From Serratia proteamaculans_D (GTDB taxonomy: Bacteria; Pseudomonadota; Gammaproteobacteria; Enterobacterales; Enterobacteriaceae): a DNA stretch of 64,000 nt. Within the stretch, counting starts at the first letter, position 1; each line of letters starts with the position of its first letter. Position numbers and translations under genes: made by a program. Positions 47,084 to 56,459 of the stretch are shown here, one piece after another. Location of the stretch: NCBI RefSeq assembly GCF_049959315.1, contig NZ_CP188201.1; one strand, given 5' to 3'. The notes under the pieces were generated by a model, which made no database searches, was not told the DNA's origin, and worked only from the letters and a program-made list of their open reading frames with translations.

Positions 47084-48040
47084 TCAGTTCACTTTAAGTT
47101 GATAATACTCGGCCAGCGTCATGCCCACCGTGCGTTGCTGCAGCCAGGCAAAAAGCTGCTCCAAATCACGATATAACACTTCAATATCCTGCTGCGTTTT
47201 AAAGGTAGGGCTGCCGCCGGGCATAAACTCGGACGAATGCAGCATAAATTCAACGTAGTCATGCCCCTGCGCCAGGCAGCGTTCAGCTACCGACTTCATT
47301 TTTTCCAGATTACCGCCGCTGGGCCGCAGCCAGTTGACCGACGGTGAACGCTGTTTGCCACGCAGGCTATCGTAACCCTGCTTAAGCGTATTCATCAGCG
47401 CTGAATGCTTATACTGGATACTCATCGGCACTTCCAGCAGCGAGGAGGAACCCGCCCTGGCGATATTTTCCGGATCGATAAAATAGGCCTGCGACGGGAA
47501 GTTACGATAATCGGTGCCGCCGTTACCCTGCGGGTTACCCGGTGAGTATTGCCAGTTCACTCGCGGCGTTACCGAACAATCCACCTGATAGCCATATTCC
47601 AGCAGCAAACCCGCATAGTATTCATTAAACGCCCAGCGCCCGGCACGGTGGCTGAGCATCTTGGTCTGGAAGCTGTCTTCCAGCAGTTTGGTCATATGAT
47701 CGACCTTGGCGCGGATTTGATCGGCCGGGTATTCGATCAGATAGGGTTTATGTCGCCAGTCGTCGTCGGTTAAGGGCGTCAGCGGTGGACTGTTCCAGGC
47801 ATGCAAATGCATGCCAACTTCCCCGGTATTACGCGCAATCACATCACGGGCGAACTCGACATACTCAGCATCCACCGCCATTTCGTAGTTGGTGAGATAC
47901 ACCGGCTTAAAGCCATATTTCTCACACAGCGTCTGAAAGCGCGGCAAAAAGCGCGTGTTTTCGGTCGAAATACGATCGTGGTTTTGCCACAGATTGTCGC
48001 CTTCGGTATCAATGGTGATGAGAAATGCCGGTTTGGTCAT
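47084..48040 (-). CDS. wabN: LPS core polysaccharide deacetylase WabN-like
   Basis: A 318-residue NodB-type deacetylase: metal-binding TIDTEGDN near residue 10 and MHLHAW near 95 supply the Asp and His ligands. In Klebsiella, WabN removes the N-acetyl group from core GlcNAc after WabH adds it, giving GlcN. wabH is present 2.4 kb away on the other strand, which supports this assignment. No signal peptide is visible, fitting a cytoplasmic-face enzyme. Confidence 0.8.
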   Translation of the reverse strand: MTKPAFLITIDTEGDNLWQNHDRISTENTRFLPRFQTLCEKYGFKPVYLTNYEMAVDAEYVEFARDVIARNTGEVGMHLHAWNSPPLTPLTDDDWRHKPYLIEYPADQIRAKVDHMTKLLEDSFQTKMLSHRAGRWAFNEYYAGLLLEYGYQVDCSVTPRVNWQYSPGNPQGNGGTDYRNFPSQAYFIDPENIARAGSSSLLEVPMSIQYKHSALMNTLKQGYDSLRGKQRSPSVNWLRPSGGNLEKMKSVAERCLAQGHDYVEFMLHSSEFMPGGSPTFKTQQDIEVLYRDLEQLFAWLQQRTVGMTLAEYYQLKVN

Positions 48041-48252
48041 AAATAGAAAGCCTGATATCCATAGATATACATTATGTTACGCAGGGCGTTTCGCCAGGGC
48101 AAACGACTTTACTGCCTGGTTTGGACAACGTTGAAGGCCTTTTGTCACTCCCCCAGGCTATTTTTTCGCTTCACGGCAAGAAAACCGAGCAACAGTAGCC
48201 ACATGCGATCGGGTCATTTAGAATCAAAGATTGGTTTCCCTGAAAGCGACTC

Positions 48253-49335
48253 ATGATGAACGACGCGCCAGCCCTAACTCCTGATACCTCGATACAGCGT
48301 ATTCTGATCGTTAAACTTCGCCACCACGGCGACATGTTGCTGATCACACCGGTCATCAATACCCTGCGGCAAAATTACCCGCAGGCGCAGATCGACGTAC
48401 TGCTGTATAAAGAAACCCAGGAGATGCTGGCCAGCCACCCGGCGCTGACAAACGTCTTCGCTATCGATCGCCAATGGAAAAAACAGGGCACTAAAGCGCA
48501 TCTGAGCCATGAACTTAACCTGATACGGCAGCTCAAAGCCCAAAGTTACGATCTGGTGGTCAATCTGGCCGATCAGTGGCGCAGCGCCCTGCTCTCCAGG
48601 CTGACCGGCGCGCGTATTCGTCTGGGTTTCGATTTTCCCAAACGTCAGGGCTTCTTATGGCGCCATTGTCATACCCATCTGGTTCCGGTGAGCGATCACG
48701 CCCGGTTGCATACGGTTGAACAGAACCTGTCACTGTTACAACCGCTCAACCTGCCAACCCTCAGCCAACAGGTGACCATGAGCTACCCGCAGCAGGACTG
48801 GCAGACCTGCGAACAGTTGTTGCAGCAGCGGGGCATTAGCGGTGATTTTATTGTGGTGCAACCCACCTCCCGCTGGTTCTTCAAATGCTGGAGCGAAGAA
48901 AAAATGGCGGCCACTATCAGCGCACTGCAGGCCGATGGTCACCAATTGGTGGTCACCTCCGGACCGGACGCAAAAGAACGTGAAATGGTGGAGCGTATCT
49001 TGGCGCTTTGCCCGCCGCAGGGCGTCATTTCACTGGCCGGCCAACTGACGCTGAGACAACTGGCCGCCCTGATCGACCACGCTAAACTGTTTATCGGCGT
49101 AGATTCGGTACCGATGCACATGGCCGCGGCGCTGCAGACCCCCTGCATAGCCCTGTTTGGACCTTCCAAACTGGTGTTCTGGCGCCCCTGGCAGGTTATT
49201 GGCCACGTGATATGGGCCGGAGACTACGGAGACTTACCCGATCCGGACGCCATCAATACCGGCACCGATGAACGTTATCTGGACCTTATTCCTACAGACG
49301 CGGTGATTGCAGCCGCGCGGAGCCAGCTTGCATGA
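48253..49335 (+). CDS. waaQ: LPS core heptosyltransferase III
   Basis: A 360-residue GT9 enzyme adding the branching third heptose. RILIVKLRHHGDMLLITPVINTL-type start (about 16-38) and donor motif GVDSVPMHMAAALQTPCIALFGPS are those of WaaQ. It is first of a three-gene operon with wabG (four-base overlap) and wabH. The 212-bp region 48041-48252 holds the divergent promoters for wabN and waaQ; no ops/JUMPstart element was seen. Confidence 0.92.
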   Translation: MMNDAPALTPDTSIQRILIVKLRHHGDMLLITPVINTLRQNYPQAQIDVLLYKETQEMLASHPALTNVFAIDRQWKKQGTKAHLSHELNLIRQLKAQSYDLVVNLADQWRSALLSRLTGARIRLGFDFPKRQGFLWRHCHTHLVPVSDHARLHTVEQNLSLLQPLNLPTLSQQVTMSYPQQDWQTCEQLLQQRGISGDFIVVQPTSRWFFKCWSEEKMAATISALQADGHQLVVTSGPDAKEREMVERILALCPPQGVISLAGQLTLRQLAALIDHAKLFIGVDSVPMHMAAALQTPCIALFGPSKLVFWRPWQVIGHVIWAGDYGDLPDPDAINTGTDERYLDLIPTDAVIAAARSQLA

Positions 49336-50459
49336 AAGCATTTCGTTTGGCGATCGTTCGCCAAAAATACCGCCCGGACGGTGGCGCTGAGCGTTTCGTT
49401 TCCCGCGCCCTTGAGGCGCTGGAACAGCAGGACCTCGATCTGAACGTTATCACCCGCGAATGGCAGGGTGACGCCAATCCAAACTGGCATATCCACCTGT
49501 GTAATCCGCTAAAATTCGGCCGCATCAGCCGTGAACGTGGCTTTGCCGAAGCGGCCAGAGCACTGTGGCAGAAAGAAAACTTCGATCTGGTGCAAAGCCA
49601 TGAACGCATCCCAGGCTGCGATATTTACCGCGCCGGTGATGGCGTCCATCGCCGCTGGTTACTGCAACGGGCACGTTTGTTGCCGGAATGGCGTCGTAAA
49701 TGGTTGTTCTCCAATCGCTATCACCGTTACGTGATGTGCGCAGAACGGGCAATGTACGCTGCACCGGAACTGAAGGCCGTTATCTGCAATGCCGAAATGA
49801 TTAAGCAGGAAATCATCGATGACTTCGGAGTCCCCGCCGATAAAATCACGGTGATCTACAATGCCATTGATAATCAAAAATTTCCGCCCGCCGATGCCGA
49901 ACTGCGCCAGCAGCTGCGTCTGCAGTATCAGATCCCGCAACAGGCTCACTGCCTGGTTTTTGTCGGCTCCGGTTTTGAACGCAAAGGGCTGGCCGCTGCC
50001 ATCCGTGCCGTCGCGGCGACCGACAGCTATCTGCTGGTGGTAGGTAAGGATAAGGCGGAAAAACGTTATCAGGCGCTGGCGCAATCACTGGGCTGCAGCG
50101 ATCGGGTGCGATTTATGGGGGTGCAGAAACAAACGCTGCCGTTCTATCAGGCCGCCGATGCGCTGTTGCTGCCCACGTTGTACGATCCGTTCCCCAACGT
50201 TATTCTGGAAGCCATGTCTTGCGGCTTGCCGGTCATTACCAGCACCACCTGCGGCGGCTCGGAATTTATCACTCAGGGGCAAAATGGCTTTGTTACCGAT
50301 GCCCTTGATGTCCCCGCGCTGGTCGCGGCGATCGCAGCGCTACCACGCCAGGCCCTGGGCTCCGCCATGGGTGAGGCAGCAAGATCGCGTATCATGTCGG
50401 CTACCCCGGCACGCCTGTCGGAACAGCTGATCTCCCTTTATAACCGGCTGCTGGATTAA
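49332..50459 (+). CDS. wabG: LPS core galacturonosyltransferase WabG
   Basis: A 375-residue GT4 enzyme. The start FRLAIVRQKYRPDGGAERFV and SHERIPGCDIYRAGDGVHRRW are closely like Klebsiella WabG, which transfers galacturonic acid to heptose II in place of the phosphate used by E. coli. The C-terminal EX7E region is DPFPNVILEAMSCGLPVI (about 278-295). It overlaps waaQ by four bases. Confidence 0.9.
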   Translation: MKAFRLAIVRQKYRPDGGAERFVSRALEALEQQDLDLNVITREWQGDANPNWHIHLCNPLKFGRISRERGFAEAARALWQKENFDLVQSHERIPGCDIYRAGDGVHRRWLLQRARLLPEWRRKWLFSNRYHRYVMCAERAMYAAPELKAVICNAEMIKQEIIDDFGVPADKITVIYNAIDNQKFPPADAELRQQLRLQYQIPQQAHCLVFVGSGFERKGLAAAIRAVAATDSYLLVVGKDKAEKRYQALAQSLGCSDRVRFMGVQKQTLPFYQAADALLLPTLYDPFPNVILEAMSCGLPVITSTTCGGSEFITQGQNGFVTDALDVPALVAAIAALPRQALGSAMGEAARSRIMSATPARLSEQLISLYNRLLD

Positions 50460-50461
50460 CT

Positions 50462-51559
50462 ATGCGTATTCTGATGATTATCGACGGCCTGCCTGGCGGA
50501 GGCGCTGAAAAAGTGGTGCTGACCCTGTGCCAGGGAATGCAGCGAATGGGTCATGACGTCAGCCTGATTTCATTGCGCGATGTCTGTAACTACCCGATCC
50601 CCGCAGACATTCACTATCAGGTGGTCGCGGACCATAGCCGCTCGCCGTGGCGCAAACTTACCGAACTGTCACGCCGCGCCGCCGCATTGGATCGGGCGAT
50701 CGCTGACAATGAGCGCCAACAGGGTGCCTATGATTTGGTGTTCTCCAACCTGCATAAAACCGATCGCATTGTCAGCCGCAGCAAGTTGCTCTCGTCAGAC
50801 CGCCTGTGGTTCTGCATTCACGGTATCCTGTCGACCTCTTATCTGGGCCATCGCAAGGGACTGGATCGTTGGCTGAAACAACGGAAAATCGCCCAGGTTT
50901 ACCAAGGCAGGAATATCGTTGCCGTCTCACAAGCCGTGGGCAACGACTTACAGCAGAACTTGCCGATCCGCCCAAACCGATTGGCGGTGATCAATAATCC
51001 GTTTGATATTGCCGCCATTGAGCAGCAGGCAACGGAACCTTGTGAACTGGCGGGCAAAGATTATCTGGTACACGTCGGCCGCTTTCATCCTCATAAGCGC
51101 CACGACCGCCTGCTAAAGGCCTATGCGCTATCGGGCATACAAGCGCCGCTGGCATTGATTGGCACCGGCAGCGAAACCAGCGTAGGGGAAGTGAAACAAC
51201 TGGCAAACCAGTTGGGTATCGCAGACCGCGTGCTGTTCCTCGGCTTCCAGGCCAATCCCTACCCGTTTATTCGGCACGCATCGCTGCTGGTACTTAGTTC
51301 TGACAGCGAAGGCTTTGGTAACGTGCTGGTGGAGGCGTTACTCTGTGGTACCCCAGTAGTCAGTACCCGTTGCCCCGGCGGGCCTGCGGAAATTCTGGAA
51401 AAAGCGGGAATGGATAACGCACTGGCGGAACTCAATGAAAAATCACTGGCGGAAAAAATGGCAGATATTTATGCCAACCCGCCAGAGATTAATTACCAAC
51501 AACTGTTGAGCTATGGACTAGAGCCTATTTGTCAGCAATATCTGGCACTCAAAAAATAA
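50462..51559 (+). CDS. wabH: LPS core N-acetylglucosaminyltransferase WabH-like
   Basis: A 365-residue GT4 enzyme: start MRILMIIDGLPGGGAEKVVL, donor region VGRFHPHKRHDRLLKAYA, and SEGFGNVLVEALLCGTPVVST near the C-terminus. In Klebsiella WabH adds GlcNAc to the GalA put on by WabG, after which WabN deacetylates it. It starts 2 bp after wabG and ends in a terminator. Specificity here is inferred from order and similarity. Confidence 0.83.
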   Translation: MRILMIIDGLPGGGAEKVVLTLCQGMQRMGHDVSLISLRDVCNYPIPADIHYQVVADHSRSPWRKLTELSRRAAALDRAIADNERQQGAYDLVFSNLHKTDRIVSRSKLLSSDRLWFCIHGILSTSYLGHRKGLDRWLKQRKIAQVYQGRNIVAVSQAVGNDLQQNLPIRPNRLAVINNPFDIAAIEQQATEPCELAGKDYLVHVGRFHPHKRHDRLLKAYALSGIQAPLALIGTGSETSVGEVKQLANQLGIADRVLFLGFQANPYPFIRHASLLVLSSDSEGFGNVLVEALLCGTPVVSTRCPGGPAEILEKAGMDNALAELNEKSLAEKMADIYANPPEINYQQLLSYGLEPICQQYLALKK

Positions 51560-51562
51560 ATA

Positions 51563-51581
51563 AGGCAGGGGATCCCTGCCT
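51563..51581. terminator. Hairpin between wabH and the downstream GT9 gene
   Basis: Perfect 8-bp stem AGGCAGGG / CCCTGCCT with loop GAT between convergent stops at 51559 and 51591; flanks are A-rich and T-poor, so strength is uncertain. Confidence 0.75.
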
Positions 51582-51590
51582 CATAGTTAA

Positions 51591-52604
51591 TTAATTTAAC
51601 GTCTGTATTTTTTGCCAGACATCTTCCACAGAAACATCAATACAGTCGCCCGATTCGGTTTGCAGGATCTGATAGCGTCCAGACCATGGATGCCAGGATT
51701 CTTTATCCGTATCGCCAAAAAACACCACCATGTCTTTATTCAACGCGGCAGCCAGATGCATCTGCCCGCCATCGCTGCACAGCACCCTGTCGCATAAATC
51801 AAAACCGGCCAGCAGTTCACGCACCGACGCCGTTGGGTACAGCGCCACGCGCTCACTATGACATAACGCCAACAACTGCTCTGCGCGTTTCTGATCGCCA
51901 ACATCATCCGGCGTTAACGTGCCCTGAGGCGACCAGAAAATCAGTACCGCCGTATTCTGATCGGCGAGTAAGCGGTTGATAATTTCAGCATAGCGTTCAA
52001 TCGGCCAGCGCCGCTTAGGGCTGCGACTGCTGATATGAACCGCAAAAACTCGCTCGGCCGGTGGTAAGCATTTTTGCAAACGCTGCGCCGCCTGCTGGCG
52101 CTCTTCAGCCGTCAGATACACCCGCACCGGGGGGATAGGAATACGCTGGTCGGTAATCGCCGAAAGGTAGCTGTAGGTGTGCTCAACCTGATGCTTGCCG
52201 CTGAAATTCTCCTTACGAAAAGGATGATGAATATCAGGCGTGCCCAAGTCTGCGCCAATAATATTGCCGATCCCCGCCATTTTTGCCAATCGCAGGCTGT
52301 ACTTGCAGGGAACCGGGTTGGCCAGGATTGCCGCATCGAATTTTATTTTACGCAGTTTAAGAAAAATCATCAGGCGTTCGAAATAAACCCCCAACGTGGT
52401 TTCATTCTTCGCCTTGTGCTTTGCCTTTTTATAGACGAAAACCTTTTCAAGGTGCGGGTTATTTTTAACAACATCCTGACTGACTTTATTGATTAACAGA
52501 TAAAGTTTGGCATCCGGATAGGCAATTTTCACCCCTTCGATCAGCGGAGTGGTACAAACAAGATCGCCAATATTGTCACGGCGAATAATTAAAATATTCT
52601 TCAT
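51591..52604 (-). CDS. Family 9 glycosyltransferase (heptosyltransferase-like)
   Basis: A 337-residue GT9 protein starting MKNILIIRRDNIGDLVCTTPL, with donor motif CSDGGQMHLAAALNKDMVVFFG (about 270-291; Gly-Gly replaces the usual Ser-Gly). ATG 52604 gives the normal GT9 N-terminus; the frame extends 20 codons further upstream to 52664 without a better ribosome site. It is alone on the minus strand between wabH and waaA. Likely an outer-core heptosyltransferase; acceptor unknown. Confidence 0.83.
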   Translation of the reverse strand: MKNILIIRRDNIGDLVCTTPLIEGVKIAYPDAKLYLLINKVSQDVVKNNPHLEKVFVYKKAKHKAKNETTLGVYFERLMIFLKLRKIKFDAAILANPVPCKYSLRLAKMAGIGNIIGADLGTPDIHHPFRKENFSGKHQVEHTYSYLSAITDQRIPIPPVRVYLTAEERQQAAQRLQKCLPPAERVFAVHISSRSPKRRWPIERYAEIINRLLADQNTAVLIFWSPQGTLTPDDVGDQKRAEQLLALCHSERVALYPTASVRELLAGFDLCDRVLCSDGGQMHLAAALNKDMVVFFGDTDKESWHPWSGRYQILQTESGDCIDVSVEDVWQKIQTLN

Positions 52605-52729
52605 TCCAAGCCTATCAGCGAAATCTCTCGCCTGTTGTCTGAAACTGACACCCAAGGTTACCAAATTAGCGCCTTTCCCTTCCAGTTATGGTACTATTCT
52701 GAATAACCCATATAAATGAAATTGATAGA

Positions 52730-54007
52730 ATGTTGCTGCGTTTATATCAGGTACTACTCTACCTCATCCAACCCCTGATCTGGCTCCGCTTACTGTTGCG
52801 CAGCCGCAAAGCTCCAGCCTACCGTAAACGCTGGGCAGAACGCTATGGCTTCTGCGCCGGAAAAGTCGTACCGGGCGGCATCATGCTGCATTCTGTCTCC
52901 GTGGGTGAAACGCTGGCGGCCATCCCGTTGGTTCGCGCGTTACGCCACCGCTACCCCTATTTACCGATTACTGTGACCACCATGACGCCGACTGGTTCAG
53001 AACGCGTGCAGTCCGCCTTCGGTAAAGACGTTCATCATGTTTATCTGCCTTACGACCTGCCCGGCTCGATGCGTCGTTTCCTGGATCAGGTGAACCCCAA
53101 GCTGGTCATCATCATGGAAACCGAGCTGTGGCCCAATCTGATTAACGCCCTGCATCAGCGTCAGATCCCTCTGGTCATCGCCAACGCCCGACTGTCCGCC
53201 CGCTCTGCCGCAGGCTATAAAAAAATCGGCGGTTTTGTCCGCGATATGCTGCGCCGCATTACGTTGATCGCCGCGCAAAATCAGGAAGATGGCGAACGTT
53301 TTGTCGAACTTGGCCTGAAACGCTCACAACTGACTGTAACCGGCAGCCTGAAATTCGATATTTCCGTTACGCCGGAGTTGGCTGCGCGCGCAATCACATT
53401 ACGCCGCCAATGGGCGCCGCGTCGCCCGGTGTGGATCGCCACCAGCACCCACGAAGGTGAAGAAAGCATTCTGCTGGCCGCACACCGTAAACTGCTGGAA
53501 AAACACCCTGACCTGCTGCTGATCCTGGTGCCACGTCACCCGGAACGCTTCGCTACCGCCAAAGAGCTGGTGCAAAAAGCCGGCTTCAGCTACACGCTGC
53601 GCAGCAGCGGTGAAATTCCGTCAGGCGGTACCCAAGTGGTGATCGGCGATACCATGGGCGAACTGATGCTGCTGTACGGCATTGCCGATCTGGCCTTCGT
53701 TGGCGGCAGCCTGGTCGAGCGCGGTGGACATAACCCGCTGGAAGCTGCTGCGCACGCTATCCCGGTGCTGATGGGGCCACATATCTTCAACTTCAAGGAT
53801 ATCTGCGCCAAGCTGTCACAGGCCGAAGGGCTGATCACCGTGACCGATGAGGATTCACTGGTCAAGGAAGTGGCTACGCTGCTCACCGATGAAGACTATC
53901 GCCGCTATTACGGCCGCCACGCGGTAGAAGTGCTGTATCAAAACCAGGGAGCGCTACAGCGCCTGCTGCAATTGTTAGAACCGCACCTGCCGCCTCGGAG
54001 CCACTAA
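52730..54007 (+). CDS. waaA: 3-deoxy-D-manno-octulosonic acid (Kdo) transferase
   Basis: A 425-residue GT30 enzyme adding two Kdo residues to lipid IVA. An N-terminal membrane anchor (about 3-22) precedes the Kdo-transferase domain with HSVSVGETLAAIPLV (about 55-69, containing the catalytic Glu), and METELWPNL. The C-terminal GGHNPLEAAAHAIPVLMGP is characteristic. waaE begins on the base after its stop codon. Confidence 0.98.
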   Translation: MLLRLYQVLLYLIQPLIWLRLLLRSRKAPAYRKRWAERYGFCAGKVVPGGIMLHSVSVGETLAAIPLVRALRHRYPYLPITVTTMTPTGSERVQSAFGKDVHHVYLPYDLPGSMRRFLDQVNPKLVIIMETELWPNLINALHQRQIPLVIANARLSARSAAGYKKIGGFVRDMLRRITLIAAQNQEDGERFVELGLKRSQLTVTGSLKFDISVTPELAARAITLRRQWAPRRPVWIATSTHEGEESILLAAHRKLLEKHPDLLLILVPRHPERFATAKELVQKAGFSYTLRSSGEIPSGGTQVVIGDTMGELMLLYGIADLAFVGGSLVERGGHNPLEAAAHAIPVLMGPHIFNFKDICAKLSQAEGLITVTDEDSLVKEVATLLTDEDYRRYYGRHAVEVLYQNQGALQRLLQLLEPHLPPRSH

Positions 54008-54781
54008 ATGAGCGCGCGCAAAAGCCTGTCGGTGGTGATTATCGCCAAGAACGAAGCCGGGCTGCTGCCGGATTGCCTGCAATCCGTAGCCTGGGCAGAC
54101 GAAATCGTCATGCTCGACTCAGGCAGCCAGGATGACAGCGTCGCCGTGGCCGAAAGTTTGGGCGCCAAAGTATTCACCCACGTCGACTGGCAGGGGTTTG
54201 GCAAACAGCGCCAACTGGCCCAGAGTTACGCCAGCCACGACTATATTCTGATGATCGACGCCGACGAACGCGTTACGCCGGAGCTGCGCCAGTCCATTGA
54301 ACAAACGTTGACTGCGCCGGACGATAATCAAGTCTACAGCTGCGCCCGCCGCAACCTGTTCCTCGGGCGTTTTATGCGTCACAGCGGCTGGTACCCGGAT
54401 CGCGTCAACCGGTTGTACGCCAACCAGCGCTATCGCTATAACGACAATCTGGTACATGAGTCGCTCGATATCAACGGGGCGAAAGTGGTGCCTCTTAACG
54501 GCGATCTACTGCATCTGACCTGTCGCGACTTTTTTGCCTTCCAGCGCAAACAGCTGCGTTATGCCGAAGAATGGGCCAATCAACGCCACCAGGCCGGCAA
54601 GCGCTGCGGCTATCTCTCGATAATAACCCACACTGTTGGCGCCTTCTGCAAGACCTGGCTATTGCGTGCCGGCTTCCTGGACGGTAAACAGGGGTTGCTG
54701 TTAGCCGTGGTCAACGCGCAATATACTTTCAATAAATATGCCGCACTCTGGGCATTGGGCCGCAACTTTTCAGAGAAGTGA
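54008..54781 (+). CDS. waaE: LPS core glucosyltransferase WaaE
   Basis: A 257-residue GT2 enzyme (formerly KdtX) that adds beta-1,4-glucose to heptose I in Klebsiella and Serratia core. VVIIAKNEAGLLPDCLQS, LDSGSQDDSV and MIDADERVTPEL (metal-binding DAD) are the GT-A hallmarks. The waaA-waaE-coaD order is that of Klebsiella and Serratia, not E. coli K-12, which lacks waaE. Confidence 0.93.
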   Translation: MSARKSLSVVIIAKNEAGLLPDCLQSVAWADEIVMLDSGSQDDSVAVAESLGAKVFTHVDWQGFGKQRQLAQSYASHDYILMIDADERVTPELRQSIEQTLTAPDDNQVYSCARRNLFLGRFMRHSGWYPDRVNRLYANQRYRYNDNLVHESLDINGAKVVPLNGDLLHLTCRDFFAFQRKQLRYAEEWANQRHQAGKRCGYLSIITHTVGAFCKTWLLRAGFLDGKQGLLLAVVNAQYTFNKYAALWALGRNFSEK

Positions 54782-54784
54782 ATC

Positions 54785-55270
54785 ATGACCCGTAAAGCCA
54801 TTTATCCCGGTACTTTCGACCCCATGACCAACGGCCACCTGGATTTGGTAACCCGTGCGTCATTGATGTTCGATCACGTCATTTTGGCGATTGCCGCCAG
54901 CCCGAGTAAAAAACCGCTGTTCACACTGGAAGAGCGTGTAGCGTTAGCCAGCCAGGTGACATCTCATCTGGATAATGTGGAAGTGCTGGGATTCAGTGAA
55001 CTGATGGCGCATTTTGCGGCCCATCAGAATGCCAATATTCTGGTTCGCGGCCTGCGTGCGGTATCTGATTTTGAATATGAGCTGCAGTTGGCCAATATGA
55101 ATCGCCATTTGATGCCGACGCTGGAAAGCGTGTTCCTGATGCCTTCCGAAGAGTGGTCGTTTATTTCGTCCTCACTGGTGAAAGAAGTGGCGCGCCACGG
55201 CGGTGACATCGCCCCTTTCCTGCCGACAGTGGTCACCCAGGCATTGTTCGAAAAACTGGCCGCACAATAA
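54785..55270 (+). CDS. coaD: Phosphopantetheine adenylyltransferase
   Basis: A 161-residue nucleotidyltransferase making dephospho-CoA. The nucleotide-binding YPGTFDPMTNGHLDL (T/HxGH motif, about 7-21) and the ISSSLVKEVARHGGD segment (about 126-140) are conserved. It starts 3 bp after waaE and abuts the convergent mutM stop with no spacer. Confidence 0.98.
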   Translation: MTRKAIYPGTFDPMTNGHLDLVTRASLMFDHVILAIAASPSKKPLFTLEERVALASQVTSHLDNVEVLGFSELMAHFAAHQNANILVRGLRAVSDFEYELQLANMNRHLMPTLESVFLMPSEEWSFISSSLVKEVARHGGDIAPFLPTVVTQALFEKLAAQ

Positions 55271-56080
55271 TCAACGCTGGCAGCGTGGGCAGAAGAAAGT
55301 GCTGCGCTGCCCATGCTTGGCGGATTCAATCGGCGTGCCGCAAGCGCGACAAGGCTCACCCGCACGGCCATAAACCTGCAATTCCTGCGCGAAATAGCCG
55401 GGTTTACCATCCGACTGCAGGAAATCCCGTAGCGTAGTTCCGCCCTGCTCAATAGAACGCAGCAATACCGCTTTAATGGTTTCCACCAAGACTTCGGCCT
55501 CGACCTTGCTCAGCGAGCCTGCAGGCCGGTCAGGCAGGATCCTGGCGGTAAATAGCGATTCACTGGCATAGATATTACCCACTCCCACAACCAGCTTGTT
55601 ATCCATCAACCAGGGTTTGATCAGCGTCCGCTTGTTACGTGATTTTTCGTACAGGTAGGCACCGGTAAAGGCATCACTCAAGGGTTCCGGCCCAAGGTGG
55701 GCCAGCACGTTACTGGTCGCCAGATCGTCACACCATAGCCAGGTACCAAAACGGCGCGGATCGGTATAACGTAGCGTCATGCCGTTGCTGATCACCAGAT
55801 CGACGTGGTCGTGCTTTCCAGCCTCGGTTTCTTCCGCCAACATCCGCAGACTGCCTGACATCCCCAAATGGACGATAATCCAGCCGCTAGCCAGTTCAAT
55901 CAGCAGATACTTGGCGCGACGCTGCACGCTCAGTACCGGCTGGTCGCTCAACGCCAGAATTTGCTCGGAGACCGGCCAGCGCAGGCGCGCATTGCGTACC
56001 ACGGCATACTGAATGCTATGACCCACCAGGTAAGGTTCAATACCGCGGCGGCTGGTTTCAACTTCTGGTAATTCAGGCAT
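55271..56080 (-). CDS. mutM: Formamidopyrimidine-DNA glycosylase
   Basis: A 269-residue DNA repair enzyme removing 8-oxoguanine. The N-terminal catalytic PELPEVE (after Met removal), QRRAKYLL lysine loop (about 52-59), and C-terminal zinc finger CRACGTPI...CPRCQR are all present. It converges with coaD with zero gap. Confidence 0.98.
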   Translation of the reverse strand: MPELPEVETSRRGIEPYLVGHSIQYAVVRNARLRWPVSEQILALSDQPVLSVQRRAKYLLIELASGWIIVHLGMSGSLRMLAEETEAGKHDHVDLVISNGMTLRYTDPRRFGTWLWCDDLATSNVLAHLGPEPLSDAFTGAYLYEKSRNKRTLIKPWLMDNKLVVGVGNIYASESLFTARILPDRPAGSLSKVEAEVLVETIKAVLLRSIEQGGTTLRDFLQSDGKPGYFAQELQVYGRAGEPCRACGTPIESAKHGQRSTFFCPRCQR

Positions 56081-56102
56081 CTGGCGCTCTCCTATGCTTT
56101 CT

Positions 56103-56227
56103 ATACCCTATGAATTTCAAGTTGCGGCTAGGCAGCCAGCTTATTCATCCCCTCGAGCTTACCTAAGTAAGTGACAGGGGTGAATAAGTGCAGTTAACAA
56201 CGCTGCAGCTTGAAAGGCGACGGGTAC
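56103..56227. repeat. ERIC (enterobacterial repetitive intergenic consensus) element
   Basis: A 125-bp imperfect palindrome between mutM and rpmG. Its ends (ATACCCTATGAATTTCAAG and CTTGAAAGGCGACGGGTA) are complementary in outline, and the centre contains GAGCTTACCTAAGTAAGTGA and CAGGGGTGAATAAG, close to the ERIC core. No protein-coding potential. Confidence 0.85.
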
Positions 56228-56240
56228 CTTTAGAATGCAA

Positions 56241-56265
56241 AAAACCCGGCCTGAGCCGGGTTTTT
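56241..56265 (-). terminator. Terminator after rpmBG
   Basis: Stem AAACCCGGC / GCCGGGTTT with loop CTGA, with A-run on one side and T-run on the other; 16 bp past the rpmG stop on the minus strand. Confidence 0.9.
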
Positions 56266-56280
56266 ATTAATCCACTAAAA

Positions 56281-56448
56281 TTATTTAATTTTAGCTTCTT
56301 TGTAGATCACGTGCTGGCGGACAACTGGATCGAATTTCTTCAGTTCCAATTTTTCCGGCTTAGTACGCTTGTTCTTCGTGGTGGTATAGAAGTGACCAGT
56401 ACCAGCAGAAGAAACCAGCTTGATCTTCTCGCGAACACCTTTAGCCAT
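56281..56448 (-). CDS. rpmG: 50S ribosomal protein L33
   Basis: A 55-residue large-subunit protein. Translation gives MAKGVREKIKLVSSAGTGHF, then YTTTKNKRTKPEKLELKKFD and PVVRQHVIYKEAKIK; it is the zinc-free type lacking CxxC pairs. It starts 11 bp after the rpmB stop and ends in a clear terminator, so rpmB-rpmG are an operon. Confidence 0.97.
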   Translation of the reverse strand: MAKGVREKIKLVSSAGTGHFYTTTKNKRTKPEKLELKKFDPVVRQHVIYKEAKIK

Positions 56449-56459
56449 GATGCAGTTCC

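Noticed and set aside
48041..48252. Possible JUMPstart/ops element before waaQ
   Set aside because: No GGCGGTAGC-like sequence could be found here or before hldD, so RfaH control is not supported.
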